From NCBI GenBank assembly GCA_965226755.1, contig CBDDDT010000003.1, positions 310,001 through 374,000 of the forward strand: 64,000 nt of DNA. Direction: 5' to 3'. Source of the DNA: Bog-113 sp965226755 (lineage in GTDB: Bacteria; Acidobacteriota; Terriglobia; Bryobacterales; Bryobacteraceae). Positions 44,930 to 53,730 of the stretch are shown in pieces (position 1 is the stretch's first letter; the number at the start of each line of letters is the position of its first letter). The notes beneath the pieces were generated by a model that saw nothing but the letters and a program-made list of their open reading frames with translations, searched no databases and was not told the DNA's origin. Position numbers and translations under genes: made by a program.

Positions 44930-46153
44930 ATGTCTGTGGATGACGCTTCTTTTCGCGACCGGTTCCACATCCCCAAGGGGCCTGACGGAACCGAATGCGT
45001 ATATCTCTCGGGCCATTCGCTCGGCCTGCAGCCGCGCCGCGTGCGCGGATATATCGAACAGGAGCTGGAAGATTGGGAATTGCTCGGCGTCGAAGGCCAC
45101 TTCCAGGCGCGCTATCCATGGATGCCCTACCATCGGCTTCTCACCGGGCAGACCGCGCGGCTGGTAGGAGCGGAACCGGTGGAAGTGGTGGTGATGAACT
45201 CGCTGACGGTGAACCTGCATCTCATGATGGTTTCGTTCTACCGCCCCACGACGGAACGCCACAAGATTCTGATTGAGTCCGGCGCTTTTCCTTCCGACCA
45301 GTACGCGGTGAAATCGCAGATTCGGTTTCACGGCTTCCAGCCGGAAACTTCTTTGATCGAACTGCAACCGCGGCAAGGCGAAGCGTGCCTGCGTCCGCAA
45401 GACATCCTGGAAGCCATCGACCGCGAGGGGGATGCCGTCGCGCTGGTCATGTTGAGCGGAGTAAATTACTCCACCGGCCAGGCGTTCGATCTTCGCGCGA
45501 TCGCCCAGGCGGGCCACGCGCGGGGATGCACGGTCGGATTCGATCTGGCGCACGCGGCGGGAAACGTGCCGCTCCGCCTGCATGACTGGAACGCCGACTT
45601 CGCCGTCTGGTGCAGCTACAAGTATCTGAATGGCGGCCCGGGCGCGATCGCGGGATGTTTCGTTCACGAGCGCTACGCCAACCGATCGGATCTGCCGCGT
45701 TTCACGGGTTGGTGGGGACACGACCAGGACAGCCGCTTCCGCATGGGACCGGAGTTTCAGAGCAGCCCGGGCGCGGAAGGATGGCAGCTGAGCAACCCGC
45801 CGATTCTGGCGCTGGCGGCTCTGCGGGCGTCGATGGACATCTTTGAAGAAGCCGGAATGGGGCGGCTTCGCGCGCTCAGCGTGATGCTGACGGGACATCT
45901 GGAATACCTGCTGGAGCGCCAGGGTTCCGAGCAGTTCACCATCGTCACGCCCGCGGATGCGGACGGCCGCGGCGCGCAGCTTTCGTTACGGCTCAAGCGC
46001 CACGGGCGTGAAGTGATCGACCGGCTCGCCGCGCGGGGGGTGATCTGCGATTGGCGTGAACCGGATATTCTGCGTGTCGCGCCGGCGCCGCTCTACAACA
46101 CCTTGAGCGATGTGACGCGGTTCGCGGCCGCCTTCGCCGATGCGCTCGACTAA
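44930..46153 (+). CDS. kynU: Kynureninase
   Basis: The product has 407 residues, a PLP enzyme splitting 3-hydroxykynurenine to 3-hydroxyanthranilate and alanine. The N-terminal YLSGHSLGLQP and MNSLTVNLHLMM are typical. FDLAHAAGNVPL holds the PLP aspartate, and WCSYKYLNGGPG the Schiff-base lysine. The C-terminal RVAPAPLYNT is also conserved. It begins 5 bases after the KMO stop and is the last gene of the catabolic operon. Confidence 0.95.
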   Translation: MSVDDASFRDRFHIPKGPDGTECVYLSGHSLGLQPRRVRGYIEQELEDWELLGVEGHFQARYPWMPYHRLLTGQTARLVGAEPVEVVVMNSLTVNLHLMMVSFYRPTTERHKILIESGAFPSDQYAVKSQIRFHGFQPETSLIELQPRQGEACLRPQDILEAIDREGDAVALVMLSGVNYSTGQAFDLRAIAQAGHARGCTVGFDLAHAAGNVPLRLHDWNADFAVWCSYKYLNGGPGAIAGCFVHERYANRSDLPRFTGWWGHDQDSRFRMGPEFQSSPGAEGWQLSNPPILALAALRASMDIFEEAGMGRLRALSVMLTGHLEYLLERQGSEQFTIVTPADADGRGAQLSLRLKRHGREVIDRLAARGVICDWREPDILRVAPAPLYNTLSDVTRFAAAFADALD

Positions 46154-46206
46154 AGAAGTTCCCCGAATTTCCGGTGAATCAGATATCATCGCCTGACGGA
46201 GTATTC

Positions 46207-47370
46207 GTGTCGATAACGGTTGGAGTTCCGAAAGAGACATATCCCGGTGAGCGGCGCGTCGCGTTGATCCCGCGGGCCTGTGAAGCGCTGAAGAAGGCTG
46301 GCGTCACGGTCGTGGTCGAGTCGTCGGCCGGAGTCGATGCCGGTTTTCCGGATCAACACTACGAGCAGCGGGGCGTGGCTGTCGCGAGCCGCGAGATGGT
46401 GTTTGCGAACGCGGACGTCATCGCGCAGGTTCGGGCGCTGGGAGCGAATCCGGCGGCGGGCAGAGCCGATCTGGCGCTGCTGAAACGCGGCCAGGTCGTC
46501 ATCGGATTCGCCGAGCCGCTGACCGCCATTCGGGAATGCTCGGATCTGGCGCAGGCCGGGGTGTCTCTGCTTGCGATGGAGCTGATTCCGCGAATCACGC
46601 GCGCGCAGAGCATGGACGCGCTTTCCTCGATGGCGACCATCGCGGGTTACGAATCGGTGCTGCTGGCCGCGAGCGCGCTGCCCAAGATCTTTCCGATGCT
46701 CATGACCGCCGCGGGGACCATCACGCCGGCGAAGGTGTTCATTCTGGGCGTCGGCGTCGCCGGGCTTCAGGCGATTGCGACCGCGCGCCGCCTGGGCGCG
46801 GTGGTGAGCGCATACGACGTTCGCCCGGCGGTGCGGGAGCAGGTGGAAAGCGTGGGCGCCAAGTTCGTCGCGCTGGAAGTGAACGCGGCCGGCTCGGAAG
46901 ACAAAGGCGGCTACGCCAAGGCGATGGATGAAGACTTCTACCGGCGGCAGGCGGAACTGCTGACCTCCGTGGTTCGCGAGATGGATGTGATCATCACCAC
47001 GGCGGCGGTGCCCGGCCGTAAGGCGCCGATCCTGATCACCGCCGAGATGGTTTCGGTGATGATGCCCGGGTCGGTGATCGTGGACGTGGCCGCGGAGCGC
47101 GGCGGAAACTGCGCGCTGACGCGGCCGGGCGAATCAATCGTGCACGGCGGAGTGCATATCCTGGGTCCTCTGAACATGCCCTCGCTGGCGCCCTATCACG
47201 CGAGCCAGATGTATTCGTCCAACGTTTCGGCGCTGCTGAAGCTGCTGGTGAAAGACGGGCGGATCGCCGTCGACACCGGGGACGAGATCATTCGCGAAAC
47301 CCTGGTCACTCATAAGGACGACGTGGTTCACCCGCGCGTGTCCGAGATGCTCGCCGCCGCTGCCCGGTAA
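46207..47370 (+). CDS. pntA: NAD(P) transhydrogenase subunit alpha part 1 (PntAA)
   Basis: The product has 387 residues from GTG 46207, which has GGAG 7 bases upstream. This is the NAD(H)-binding domain I of proton-translocating transhydrogenase (VGVPKETYPGERRVALIP; VFILGVGVAGLQAIATARRLGA; YDVRPAVREQVES). Alanine dehydrogenase is related but lacks the membrane partners that follow here. The split alpha chain (PntAA plus PntAB) is the form seen in many non-enteric bacteria. It may supply NADPH needed by kynurenine monooxygenase, an inference from adjacency. Confidence 0.93.
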   Translation: MSITVGVPKETYPGERRVALIPRACEALKKAGVTVVVESSAGVDAGFPDQHYEQRGVAVASREMVFANADVIAQVRALGANPAAGRADLALLKRGQVVIGFAEPLTAIRECSDLAQAGVSLLAMELIPRITRAQSMDALSSMATIAGYESVLLAASALPKIFPMLMTAAGTITPAKVFILGVGVAGLQAIATARRLGAVVSAYDVRPAVREQVESVGAKFVALEVNAAGSEDKGGYAKAMDEDFYRRQAELLTSVVREMDVIITTAAVPGRKAPILITAEMVSVMMPGSVIVDVAAERGGNCALTRPGESIVHGGVHILGPLNMPSLAPYHASQMYSSNVSALLKLLVKDGRIAVDTGDEIIRETLVTHKDDVVHPRVSEMLAAAAR

Positions 47371-47375
47371 CAATC

Positions 47376-47696
47376 ATGCGAACTTACGAATTCGGCCTTT
47401 ATGTCTTCATGCTCGCGGCGTTTCTCGGATTTGAGCTGATCCGCCGCGTTTCTCCTCTGCTGCATACGCCATTGATGTCCCTGACGAACGCCATCTCGGC
47501 GATCTCGGTGGTGGGCGCGATTCTGATTACCGGGGAGAAGGACGCGTCCACGCTGACGCGCGTTCTCGGTTTCACGGCCGTGCTGGCGGCGACCATCAAC
47601 GTCGTCAGCGGATACCTGATCACCGACCGCATGCTCAAGATGTTCAAGAAACGTCCAGGGACTGAAAAGGGACGCGGCAAGGCGGATCCGCGATGA
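47376..47696 (+). CDS. NAD(P) transhydrogenase subunit alpha part 2 (PntAB), membrane
   Basis: The product has 106 residues with three membrane helices (about 7-24, 40-56, 62-85), including the TPLMSLTNAISAISVVGAI segment conserved in PntAB. It begins 5 bases after PntAA and overlaps pntB by 4 bases. It forms part of the proton channel. Confidence 0.92.
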   Translation: MRTYEFGLYVFMLAAFLGFELIRRVSPLLHTPLMSLTNAISAISVVGAILITGEKDASTLTRVLGFTAVLAATINVVSGYLITDRMLKMFKKRPGTEKGRGKADPR

Positions 47697-49063
47697 TCGA
47701 GAGTTATCTGCCGGCGTTCTACATCGTGGCGGCTGCCGGGTTCATCCTGGCGATCAAGTGGATGAACTCGCCGGCCACGGCGCGGCGCGGCGTCATCGCC
47801 GGCGAAATCGGGATGCTGCTGGCAGTTGTCGGCACGCTCCTGCGCTTCGAGGTCGTCAACTATCAATGGATCGTGGTGGCCTTCTTTCTGGGCTCCGCGA
47901 TCGGCGTGCCTTTGGCGTACCTGATGCCGATGACGGCGGTGCCGCAGCGCACGGCGATCTCGCACGCTTTCGGCGCGCTCGCCTCGGCGCTCATCGGGAC
48001 CGCGGAATACTTTCAGCATCACCCGCACGGTTTCCGGATGGGCGCGCTGGTGCTCGAAACACTGCTCGGCTTTCTCACCTTCACCGCCAGCCTGATGGCG
48101 TTCGGCAAGCTGCAGGAGCTGCTGCCGACGCGGCCCATGACTTACAAGGGACAGAACGTGGTGAACCTCGGCATCCTGGCGGCGGCCGTGGCGACCGGGG
48201 TCGCGCTGATCATCGCGCCGGAGCAAACCTGGCTGTTCCCGATCTTCATGGTCCTGTCGCTGGTCTTCGGCGTTTTTCTGATCATGCCGATCGGCGGCGC
48301 CGACATGCCGACCGTGATCGCGCTGCTGAACTCGTACGCGGGGTTATCGGCCAGCGCCATGGGCTTCGCGCTGGACAACAAGCTTCTGATCATCGCGGGC
48401 GCTCTCGATGGCTCATCCGGGCTGATCCTTTCCATCATTATGTGCCGCGCGATGAACCGGTCATTCACCAACGTGCTGTTTGGAGCCTTCGGCCAGGTGC
48501 AGGCGGCCGCAGGCAAGACGACGGAGCGGCCGGTGCGCTCGGCCAGCGCCGAAGAAGCGGCTGAGATGCTGGATACGGCGCGCAGCGTGATCATCATCCC
48601 GGGTTATGGAATGGCCGTGGCGCAGGCCCAGCACAAACTGCGCGAGCTCTTCGATTCGCTGACGAAGCGCGGCGTGGACGTGCGTTTCGCCATTCACCCG
48701 GTGGCGGGCCGCATGCCCGGCCACATGAACGTCCTGCTGGCGGAGGCGGACGTGCCCTACGACAAGCTGGTGGAGATGGAAGAGATCAACCCGGAGTTTC
48801 CGATGACGGACGTCGCGCTGGTGATCGGGGCCAACGACGTCGTGAACCCGGCGGCCAAGAACGAGAAGAATAGTCCGATCTCCGGGATGCCGATTCTGGA
48901 AGCGTATCGCGCCCGCACCGTGATGATCATCAAGCGGGGCATGAGCCCGGGATTCGCCGGGATCGACAACGAACTCTACTACATGGACAACACGCTGATG
49001 CTTTTCGGCGACGCCAAGGCGTTCGTGGGCAGCATTGTGAAGGAACTCGGCGCGGCGAAGTAA
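47693..49063 (+). CDS. pntB: NAD(P) transhydrogenase subunit beta (PntB)
   Basis: The product has 456 residues. About nine membrane helices fill the first 265 residues. The rest is the NADP(H)-binding domain III (IIPGYGMAVAQAQHKLREL, HPVAGRMPGHMNVLLAEA, IGANDVVNPAAKN). It completes the transhydrogenase, which makes NADPH from NADH using the proton gradient. No truncation. Confidence 0.95.
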   Translation: MIESYLPAFYIVAAAGFILAIKWMNSPATARRGVIAGEIGMLLAVVGTLLRFEVVNYQWIVVAFFLGSAIGVPLAYLMPMTAVPQRTAISHAFGALASALIGTAEYFQHHPHGFRMGALVLETLLGFLTFTASLMAFGKLQELLPTRPMTYKGQNVVNLGILAAAVATGVALIIAPEQTWLFPIFMVLSLVFGVFLIMPIGGADMPTVIALLNSYAGLSASAMGFALDNKLLIIAGALDGSSGLILSIIMCRAMNRSFTNVLFGAFGQVQAAAGKTTERPVRSASAEEAAEMLDTARSVIIIPGYGMAVAQAQHKLRELFDSLTKRGVDVRFAIHPVAGRMPGHMNVLLAEADVPYDKLVEMEEINPEFPMTDVALVIGANDVVNPAAKNEKNSPISGMPILEAYRARTVMIIKRGMSPGFAGIDNELYYMDNTLMLFGDAKAFVGSIVKELGAAK

Positions 49064-49094
49064 GCGCGGCGGCTGCTATGATTCCTGCGGCGGC

Positions 49095-49253
49095 GGAATG
49101 CGCCAAGCCTGGTTCGGATCGAGCTAGTAAGTTCGGTTTGACCTTCCTGGGGATACCCCAGGGAATCGTGATGAACTGACATCCCGTCGCGGGAGCGACC
49201 CTGCGCCAAAACGCAGAACTGCTCACGCAGAGTTAGACTCGTTGGTGCATTCC
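49095..49253 (+). ncRNA. Retron msr-msd RNA (predicted)
   Basis: GGAATGCGCCAA (49095-49106) and TTGGTGCATTCC (49242-49253) can form a 12-bp stem with a single G-U pair, the a1/a2 repeat that flanks retron RNAs. Between them lie hairpins at 49146-49162 (CCTGGGG/CCCCAGG), 49186-49199 (GTCGC/GCGAC) and 49201-49216 (CTGCG/CGCAG), suiting msr then msd. The repeat ends 11 bases before the reverse transcriptase ATG, the normal order. The branching G and the msd ends cannot be fixed by eye. Confidence 0.7.
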
Positions 49254-49264
49254 CCGTCACCGTC

Positions 49265-50593
49265 ATGACCCGACGTTCGCTGTTGCAAGCACTGGCCGCG
49301 GCCTTTCTCGCCGGCGAACAAACCGAGGCGGAGATTCTGGCCCGCGGGGCGCTCACGACCGGCCGGAAGTGGCCCTGGATGGCGCCGCTGGCGACCGCAT
49401 ATCTCCGCGAATTCGCAGGCCAGACGCGGCCGAGACGGCGCGACGTCGTGGATTTCCTGTTGCGCGACGAGGGCTTGAACAAGGCGTTCAAGGAGCATCG
49501 GGGCGCCATCTTCGTGGCGCAACGGCTCACCGGCGCACAGAAGATGCAGCCGGCAGCCGCGGCGGCGATGTGGGATCTTCCCGTGATCGAGACCTCCGGC
49601 GCCCTGGCAAAGTGGCTTCGGTTGGAAGGCGGCGAACTGGACTGGTTCGCCGACCGCAAGCAACTGGAGGGCAGAACCGCCCGCGCGCAGCTGCAAAACT
49701 ATCGATACCGCGTTCTGATCAAACGGTCGGGCAGGGTCCGATTGATCGAAGCCCCCAAGCCGCGCCTGAAGGAGGCGCAGCGGCAGATCCTTCACCAGAT
49801 TCTTGAAGCCATCCCGCCCCATCCGGCCGCACACGGATTTCTGAAAGGACGGTCCATCCAGACATTCGCGGCGCCGCACGCCGGACAGAACGTGGTCTTG
49901 CGGATGGACCTGCAAGACTTTTTCCCCTTCTGCGGGACGGCCCGAATCCAGGCGCTGTTCCGGACGATGGGCTATCCCGAATCGGTCGCCGACGCGCTGG
50001 GGGGAATTTGCACGAGTGCGGCTCCGCGCGGCGTATGGAAGGAATGCCCGCCCGAACTGGATCGGGCTCTGGTGCGGGACGCGCGCGCACTGTATTCCCG
50101 GTCGCATCTGCCGCAAGGCGCGCCGACCTCGCCCGCGCTGGCCAACTTATGCGCCTTCCGGGTGGATTGCCGCCTGGCCGGGCTGGCGAAATCGGCCGGG
50201 GCTGCGTATACCCGCTACGCCGACGACCTCGCGTTTTCCGCGTCGGGAGAATTCGAGCGGCGGGCGGAACGTTTCGCCGATCACGTCGCGGCCGTTCTTC
50301 GGGAAGAAGGTTTCGCCGCCAACCACCACAAGACGCGGATCATGCGGAAAGGCGCGCGGCGCCACCTGGCCGGACTGGTGGTGAACGAGCGGGTGAACAT
50401 TCGCCGCGAAGATTTCGACCGGCTCCGCGCCACGCTCACCAACTGCGTCCGCCACGGCCCGGAGAGCCAGAACCGCGGCAAACACTCCGCCTTCCGCGCC
50501 CATCTGGAAGGCCGCGTCGGATTCATGGAATCGGTGAATCCCGCGAAGGCGAAACGGCTCCGCGCGGTGCTGGATCAGATCCGGTGGACGTGA
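49265..50593 (+). CDS. ret: Retron reverse transcriptase with N-terminal extension
   Basis: The product has 442 residues. The polymerase core begins near residue 150: AHGFLKGRSI, FAAPH (the retron region-X place), MDLQDFF (214-220) with the first catalytic Asp, LPQGAPTSP (282-290), and YADD (318-321). LAGLVVN stands in the place of the retron VTG motif. The 150 residues before the core resemble the long N-terminal extension known for myxobacterial retron RTs. It copies part of the adjacent RNA into branched msDNA. No effector or toxin gene is attached: pntB lies upstream and a convergent esterase ends 3 bases downstream. A solitary retron, or one whose effector is the N-terminal part, is possible. 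Confidence 0.88.
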   Translation: MTRRSLLQALAAAFLAGEQTEAEILARGALTTGRKWPWMAPLATAYLREFAGQTRPRRRDVVDFLLRDEGLNKAFKEHRGAIFVAQRLTGAQKMQPAAAAAMWDLPVIETSGALAKWLRLEGGELDWFADRKQLEGRTARAQLQNYRYRVLIKRSGRVRLIEAPKPRLKEAQRQILHQILEAIPPHPAAHGFLKGRSIQTFAAPHAGQNVVLRMDLQDFFPFCGTARIQALFRTMGYPESVADALGGICTSAAPRGVWKECPPELDRALVRDARALYSRSHLPQGAPTSPALANLCAFRVDCRLAGLAKSAGAAYTRYADDLAFSASGEFERRAERFADHVAAVLREEGFAANHHKTRIMRKGARRHLAGLVVNERVNIRREDFDRLRATLTNCVRHGPESQNRGKHSAFRAHLEGRVGFMESVNPAKAKRLRAVLDQIRWT

Positions 50594-50596
50594 TCG

Positions 50597-51727
50597 CTAG
50601 TTCTGGAACAGCAGCGGCGCGAAGCTGGCCAGATTCCGCCTCCAGACCATCCACGTATGCATGCCGGGCGTTTCAATATCGACGTGCTTGACGCCTCGGG
50701 ACGCCAGCCATGCCCGGAATTTGCGGTTCGGGTCGATCAGGCCATCTTCGGTTCCGCAGGCCACCCATAACAAGTGGAGTTTGGCGTTCGCTTTCTCATC
50801 CAAATTCGGAAAGGTCGCATTGAAATCGTCCGAAGCTCCTCCCGCGCTAAACGAGCCGACCCAAGCGAACCGATCGAGGTTGTTCAGTCCGACCAGCAGG
50901 GACTCGGCCCCGCCCATGGACAGGCCGACAATCGCGCGCGCGTCGCGGCGCGTGTCTGCTTTGAAGTCCTTCTCGACCATCGGGATCACTTCAGTGAAGA
51001 GGCTCTCCTGGAAACGGTCGTAATTGCGCTTTCGCAGGCCCGGATCCCGCAGGCCGCCGAAGTCCCGGGTGACGATCTCGGGGGCTCCGTAGCCTAGCGG
51101 CATGACGACAATCATCGGCTTGGCCTGGCCTTGGGCGATCAGGTTATCCATGATGACATTCGCGCGACCTACGGCGGTCCAGCCGCTGGCGTCATCGCTA
51201 TAGCCATGCAGCAGGTAGAGCACGGGATAGCGTTTTCCGCCGGCGGGATCGTAGCCTGGCGGGGTATAGACGTAGAAGTCTCGCTGGTCGCCCACCACCG
51301 AGGATTTGAACAGGCGATGCTGGACGACGCCATGCGGTACGTCGTTCAGTTCCCACGGCAGCGATGGCGGTCCGGGGACATGCACCATGCTCTGCGTGTA
51401 GAGCAGATTGGGCTTGAGCAGAAAGTTGTTGGGATCGATGAGCGACACGCCGTCGGCCTGAATGGAATAGCCGTAGTAGTCAGGCGCGAGCGCTTTGGTG
51501 GTGAAGCTCCAGACGCCCTGGTCGTCCTTCTCCATGGGAAGCGCTTTGGCGCCTTCCATTCCCAGCATGACCTCCTTCGCGTTGGGGTCGCGGAAGCGGA
51601 AGGTCACGGATTTGTCCTCGTGAACCTCGGGCGAATGGATCGGCGGCGGCGGGGCCGGTCTTTGAGCAGGTGCTTGAGCCCACGCCGTGGTGAGTCCCAA
51701 TAACAAGGCAGCGATGGTTATCTTCAT
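50597..51727 (-). CDS. Secreted esterase, esterase-D/feruloyl esterase-like
   Basis: The product has 376 residues from ATG 51727. A signal peptide (ITIAALLLGLTTAWAQA) is followed by a short CBM48/E-set-like domain with FRFRDPNAKEVMLGMEG. The alpha/beta hydrolase of the esterase D class follows: YLLHGYSDDASGW, nucleophile GLSMGGAES, and a His in MHTWMVW. Such proteins deacylate polysaccharides or hydrolyse feruloyl esters; substrate not determined. A role as kynurenine formamidase is unlikely given the export signal. Confidence 0.85.
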   Translation of the reverse strand: MKITIAALLLGLTTAWAQAPAQRPAPPPPIHSPEVHEDKSVTFRFRDPNAKEVMLGMEGAKALPMEKDDQGVWSFTTKALAPDYYGYSIQADGVSLIDPNNFLLKPNLLYTQSMVHVPGPPSLPWELNDVPHGVVQHRLFKSSVVGDQRDFYVYTPPGYDPAGGKRYPVLYLLHGYSDDASGWTAVGRANVIMDNLIAQGQAKPMIVVMPLGYGAPEIVTRDFGGLRDPGLRKRNYDRFQESLFTEVIPMVEKDFKADTRRDARAIVGLSMGGAESLLVGLNNLDRFAWVGSFSAGGASDDFNATFPNLDEKANAKLHLLWVACGTEDGLIDPNRKFRAWLASRGVKHVDIETPGMHTWMVWRRNLASFAPLLFQN

Positions 51728-51764
51728 GCCCTTGTATTGTCGCGCGTAGCGTACAATTCTGCGC

Positions 51765-52253
51765 ATGACCACCGACTCGAACCAAAGCGCGTTGCGCGCG
51801 CATGTTCTGGATCTGCTGCGCGGAGACAACGCGCATGCCGACTTCGATAAGGCGCTTGCGGGATTGTCGCCCGCGGATCGCGGCAACAAGGCGGCCGGCT
51901 CGCCCTTCACCGCCTGGCAATTGCTGGAGCATCTGCGGATCAGCCAGCTCGACATTCTCGAGTTCAGCCGCAACGGCAAACACAAGTCGCCCAAATGGCC
52001 GGACGACTACTGGCCCAAGTCCGAGGTTCCGCCGAATGAGGACGCGTGGGACGTCAGCGCAGCGCACTTTCGGCGCGATCACGAGACGTTCACGAAACTG
52101 ATCGCCGATCCGGAGCGCGATCTCCTCGCGCCCATCGCGCATGCTCCGGACGGCCAGACCCTGCTGCGCGAGGCGCTGGTGCTGGCGGACCACAACAGCT
52201 ACCACATCGGGCAGATCATCCTGATCCGGAAATTTCTGGATGCCTGGAAGTGA
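51765..52253 (+). CDS. DinB-like four-helix metalloprotein
   Basis: The product has 162 residues of the DinB/YfiT superfamily. Metal-ligand histidines are at AWQLLEHLRISQ and LADHNSYHIGQI. Members include thiol S-transferases and proteins of unknown role, so no substrate is proposed. It is divergent from the esterase (37 bases) and convergent with the M28 peptidase (3 bases). Confidence 0.8.
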   Translation: MTTDSNQSALRAHVLDLLRGDNAHADFDKALAGLSPADRGNKAAGSPFTAWQLLEHLRISQLDILEFSRNGKHKSPKWPDDYWPKSEVPPNEDAWDVSAAHFRRDHETFTKLIADPERDLLAPIAHAPDGQTLLREALVLADHNSYHIGQIILIRKFLDAWK

Positions 52254-52256
52254 CCC

Positions 52257-53642
52257 TCAGTAAGTCTCGATAGGTTTGATCTGGCGCGGGGCCATCACAT
52301 ACGCCGAAACCGGGCTGCTGTTTCCTTCCGGATCGATGGCCTCTACGCCAAGCACGAGATCATCGATCGGAAGATCCGGAAACGTGTACTCAACGACGTT
52401 GCCGACCCGCAACCGCTTCTCCCAGAACGGCGCGAGAGTGGACCGCATCAGGATCGCGTAGCCGGCCAGAGGCGCATCCTTCTCGGCCGGGGTCCAACGC
52501 AGCACGGCGTCGTATCCGGACTTGCCGCGCGCGATCCGCGGGAGCACATGGCCCGCCTGCTCACCGGTGGAAGGGACGCGCGTGACAATCGGCGGCGCAG
52601 GACCCAGCGCCAGCTCCGCGGCGGCCGCCGCGTTGACTTTCGCGACCAGCGTGGCGTATGCGGGCGACGTGTTGGCGAAGGTATCGGTGACGCTGTGCTG
52701 ATTGTGGAAATTCTCAGCGGGCGCCGTGAAGCGGACGGCCGCATACCCGGCCTCATCGAAGGGCGTGTGATCGCCGCCGCGCGCGAACCGGTCAGCGCGG
52801 AAAACGAGGTTGACGTCCATCCCCGGGAGATAACGTTCAGCGGTTTGCTTGATCAGCCGGGCAAGCGAGCGCGAGCGGCTATCGACCGGGTCCGCCGAAT
52901 AGACGTTGATCCTCCGGTTTTCACGACGACCGTCGCCCGATGCGTCACTGCCCACGATGTCGTTGTTCAAAACAGCTTCGATATTTTCAGCGGCGTCTTT
53001 GGCCTTGCGGGCGTAGAGCGAGCTGCCGACCAAACCTTCCTCTTCGCCGGAGAACGCCACAAAGACCAGAGTGGCGTCGAACTCCCGCGTGCTCATCACG
53101 CGCGCCAGCTCCATGGCGACGGCCACTCCGCTGCCGTCATCAGTGACGCCCGGCGCGATGGCGCTCTCCGCTGATTTTTCCCAATCCGTCGTAGGAGGTT
53201 CATTCTCGGGATCCGCGGAAGGCGTGGCGGGCGCCGGCAGTTTCACAATGGCCAGCGAATCGTAGTGGCCGGTAATCAGGATTCTTCTCTCGGGATGTTT
53301 GACGCCGGGGAGCACAGCGACCACATTATTCAGTTCCACGTCCCGCACGATGCGGATGCCCTGCTTCTTCACGCGGTAAGAGTCGAAGCGGACTTGCAAG
53401 CGGGGGCTATAGCTTTGGAACTCGGAGAAAATCCAACGCCGGGCGGCGCCGATTCCGTGCGTCGCGTCAGTATCCGACGAGAGCAAGTTGCGCGTGCCGA
53501 ACGCTTCGAGATGCTTCAGAGTAGCGGAGATGCGCTCTTCCGAGACGGCTTCGACAATGGATTGAATTTTGGGATTGACGGCGAATTCGGCTTGGGCGAA
53601 AGCGGGAGGAAGAAACAGAAAGACGGCGAGCAGGCTCTTCAC
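52257..53642 (-). CDS. Secreted M28 family aminopeptidase
   Basis: The product has 461 residues from GTG 53642 with a signal peptide (SLLAVFLFLPPAFAQA). The zinc peptidase core has ITGHYDSLA, GVTDDGSGVAVAMELAR, FSGEEEGLVGS and FHNQHSVTDTF, giving the His/Asp/Glu/Asp/His two-zinc set of M28. The last 100 residues look like a fibronectin-type domain. It would free amino acids in the periplasm or outside. The distal start at 53864 is rejected since the sequence before the signal peptide is not family-like. Confidence 0.88.
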   Translation of the reverse strand: MKSLLAVFLFLPPAFAQAEFAVNPKIQSIVEAVSEERISATLKHLEAFGTRNLLSSDTDATHGIGAARRWIFSEFQSYSPRLQVRFDSYRVKKQGIRIVRDVELNNVVAVLPGVKHPERRILITGHYDSLAIVKLPAPATPSADPENEPPTTDWEKSAESAIAPGVTDDGSGVAVAMELARVMSTREFDATLVFVAFSGEEEGLVGSSLYARKAKDAAENIEAVLNNDIVGSDASGDGRRENRRINVYSADPVDSRSRSLARLIKQTAERYLPGMDVNLVFRADRFARGGDHTPFDEAGYAAVRFTAPAENFHNQHSVTDTFANTSPAYATLVAKVNAAAAAELALGPAPPIVTRVPSTGEQAGHVLPRIARGKSGYDAVLRWTPAEKDAPLAGYAILMRSTLAPFWEKRLRVGNVVEYTFPDLPIDDLVLGVEAIDPEGNSSPVSAYVMAPRQIKPIETY

Positions 53643-53730
53643 AGTGCAGAGGATTCTAGCACGCGCCTTTGCAGGCAGAAGAGAAACGCGGAGCAGCGGA
53701 CGCCGCCCCGCGCACACGTCAAGGAACGGT

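Noticed and set aside
46207..47370. Alanine dehydrogenase
   Set aside because: Related fold, but the adjacent PntAB and PntB membrane subunits identify it as transhydrogenase.
50597..51727. Esterase as the missing kynurenine formamidase
   Set aside because: It has an export signal and an E-set domain of the feruloyl-esterase type, and lies outside the operon on the other strand.
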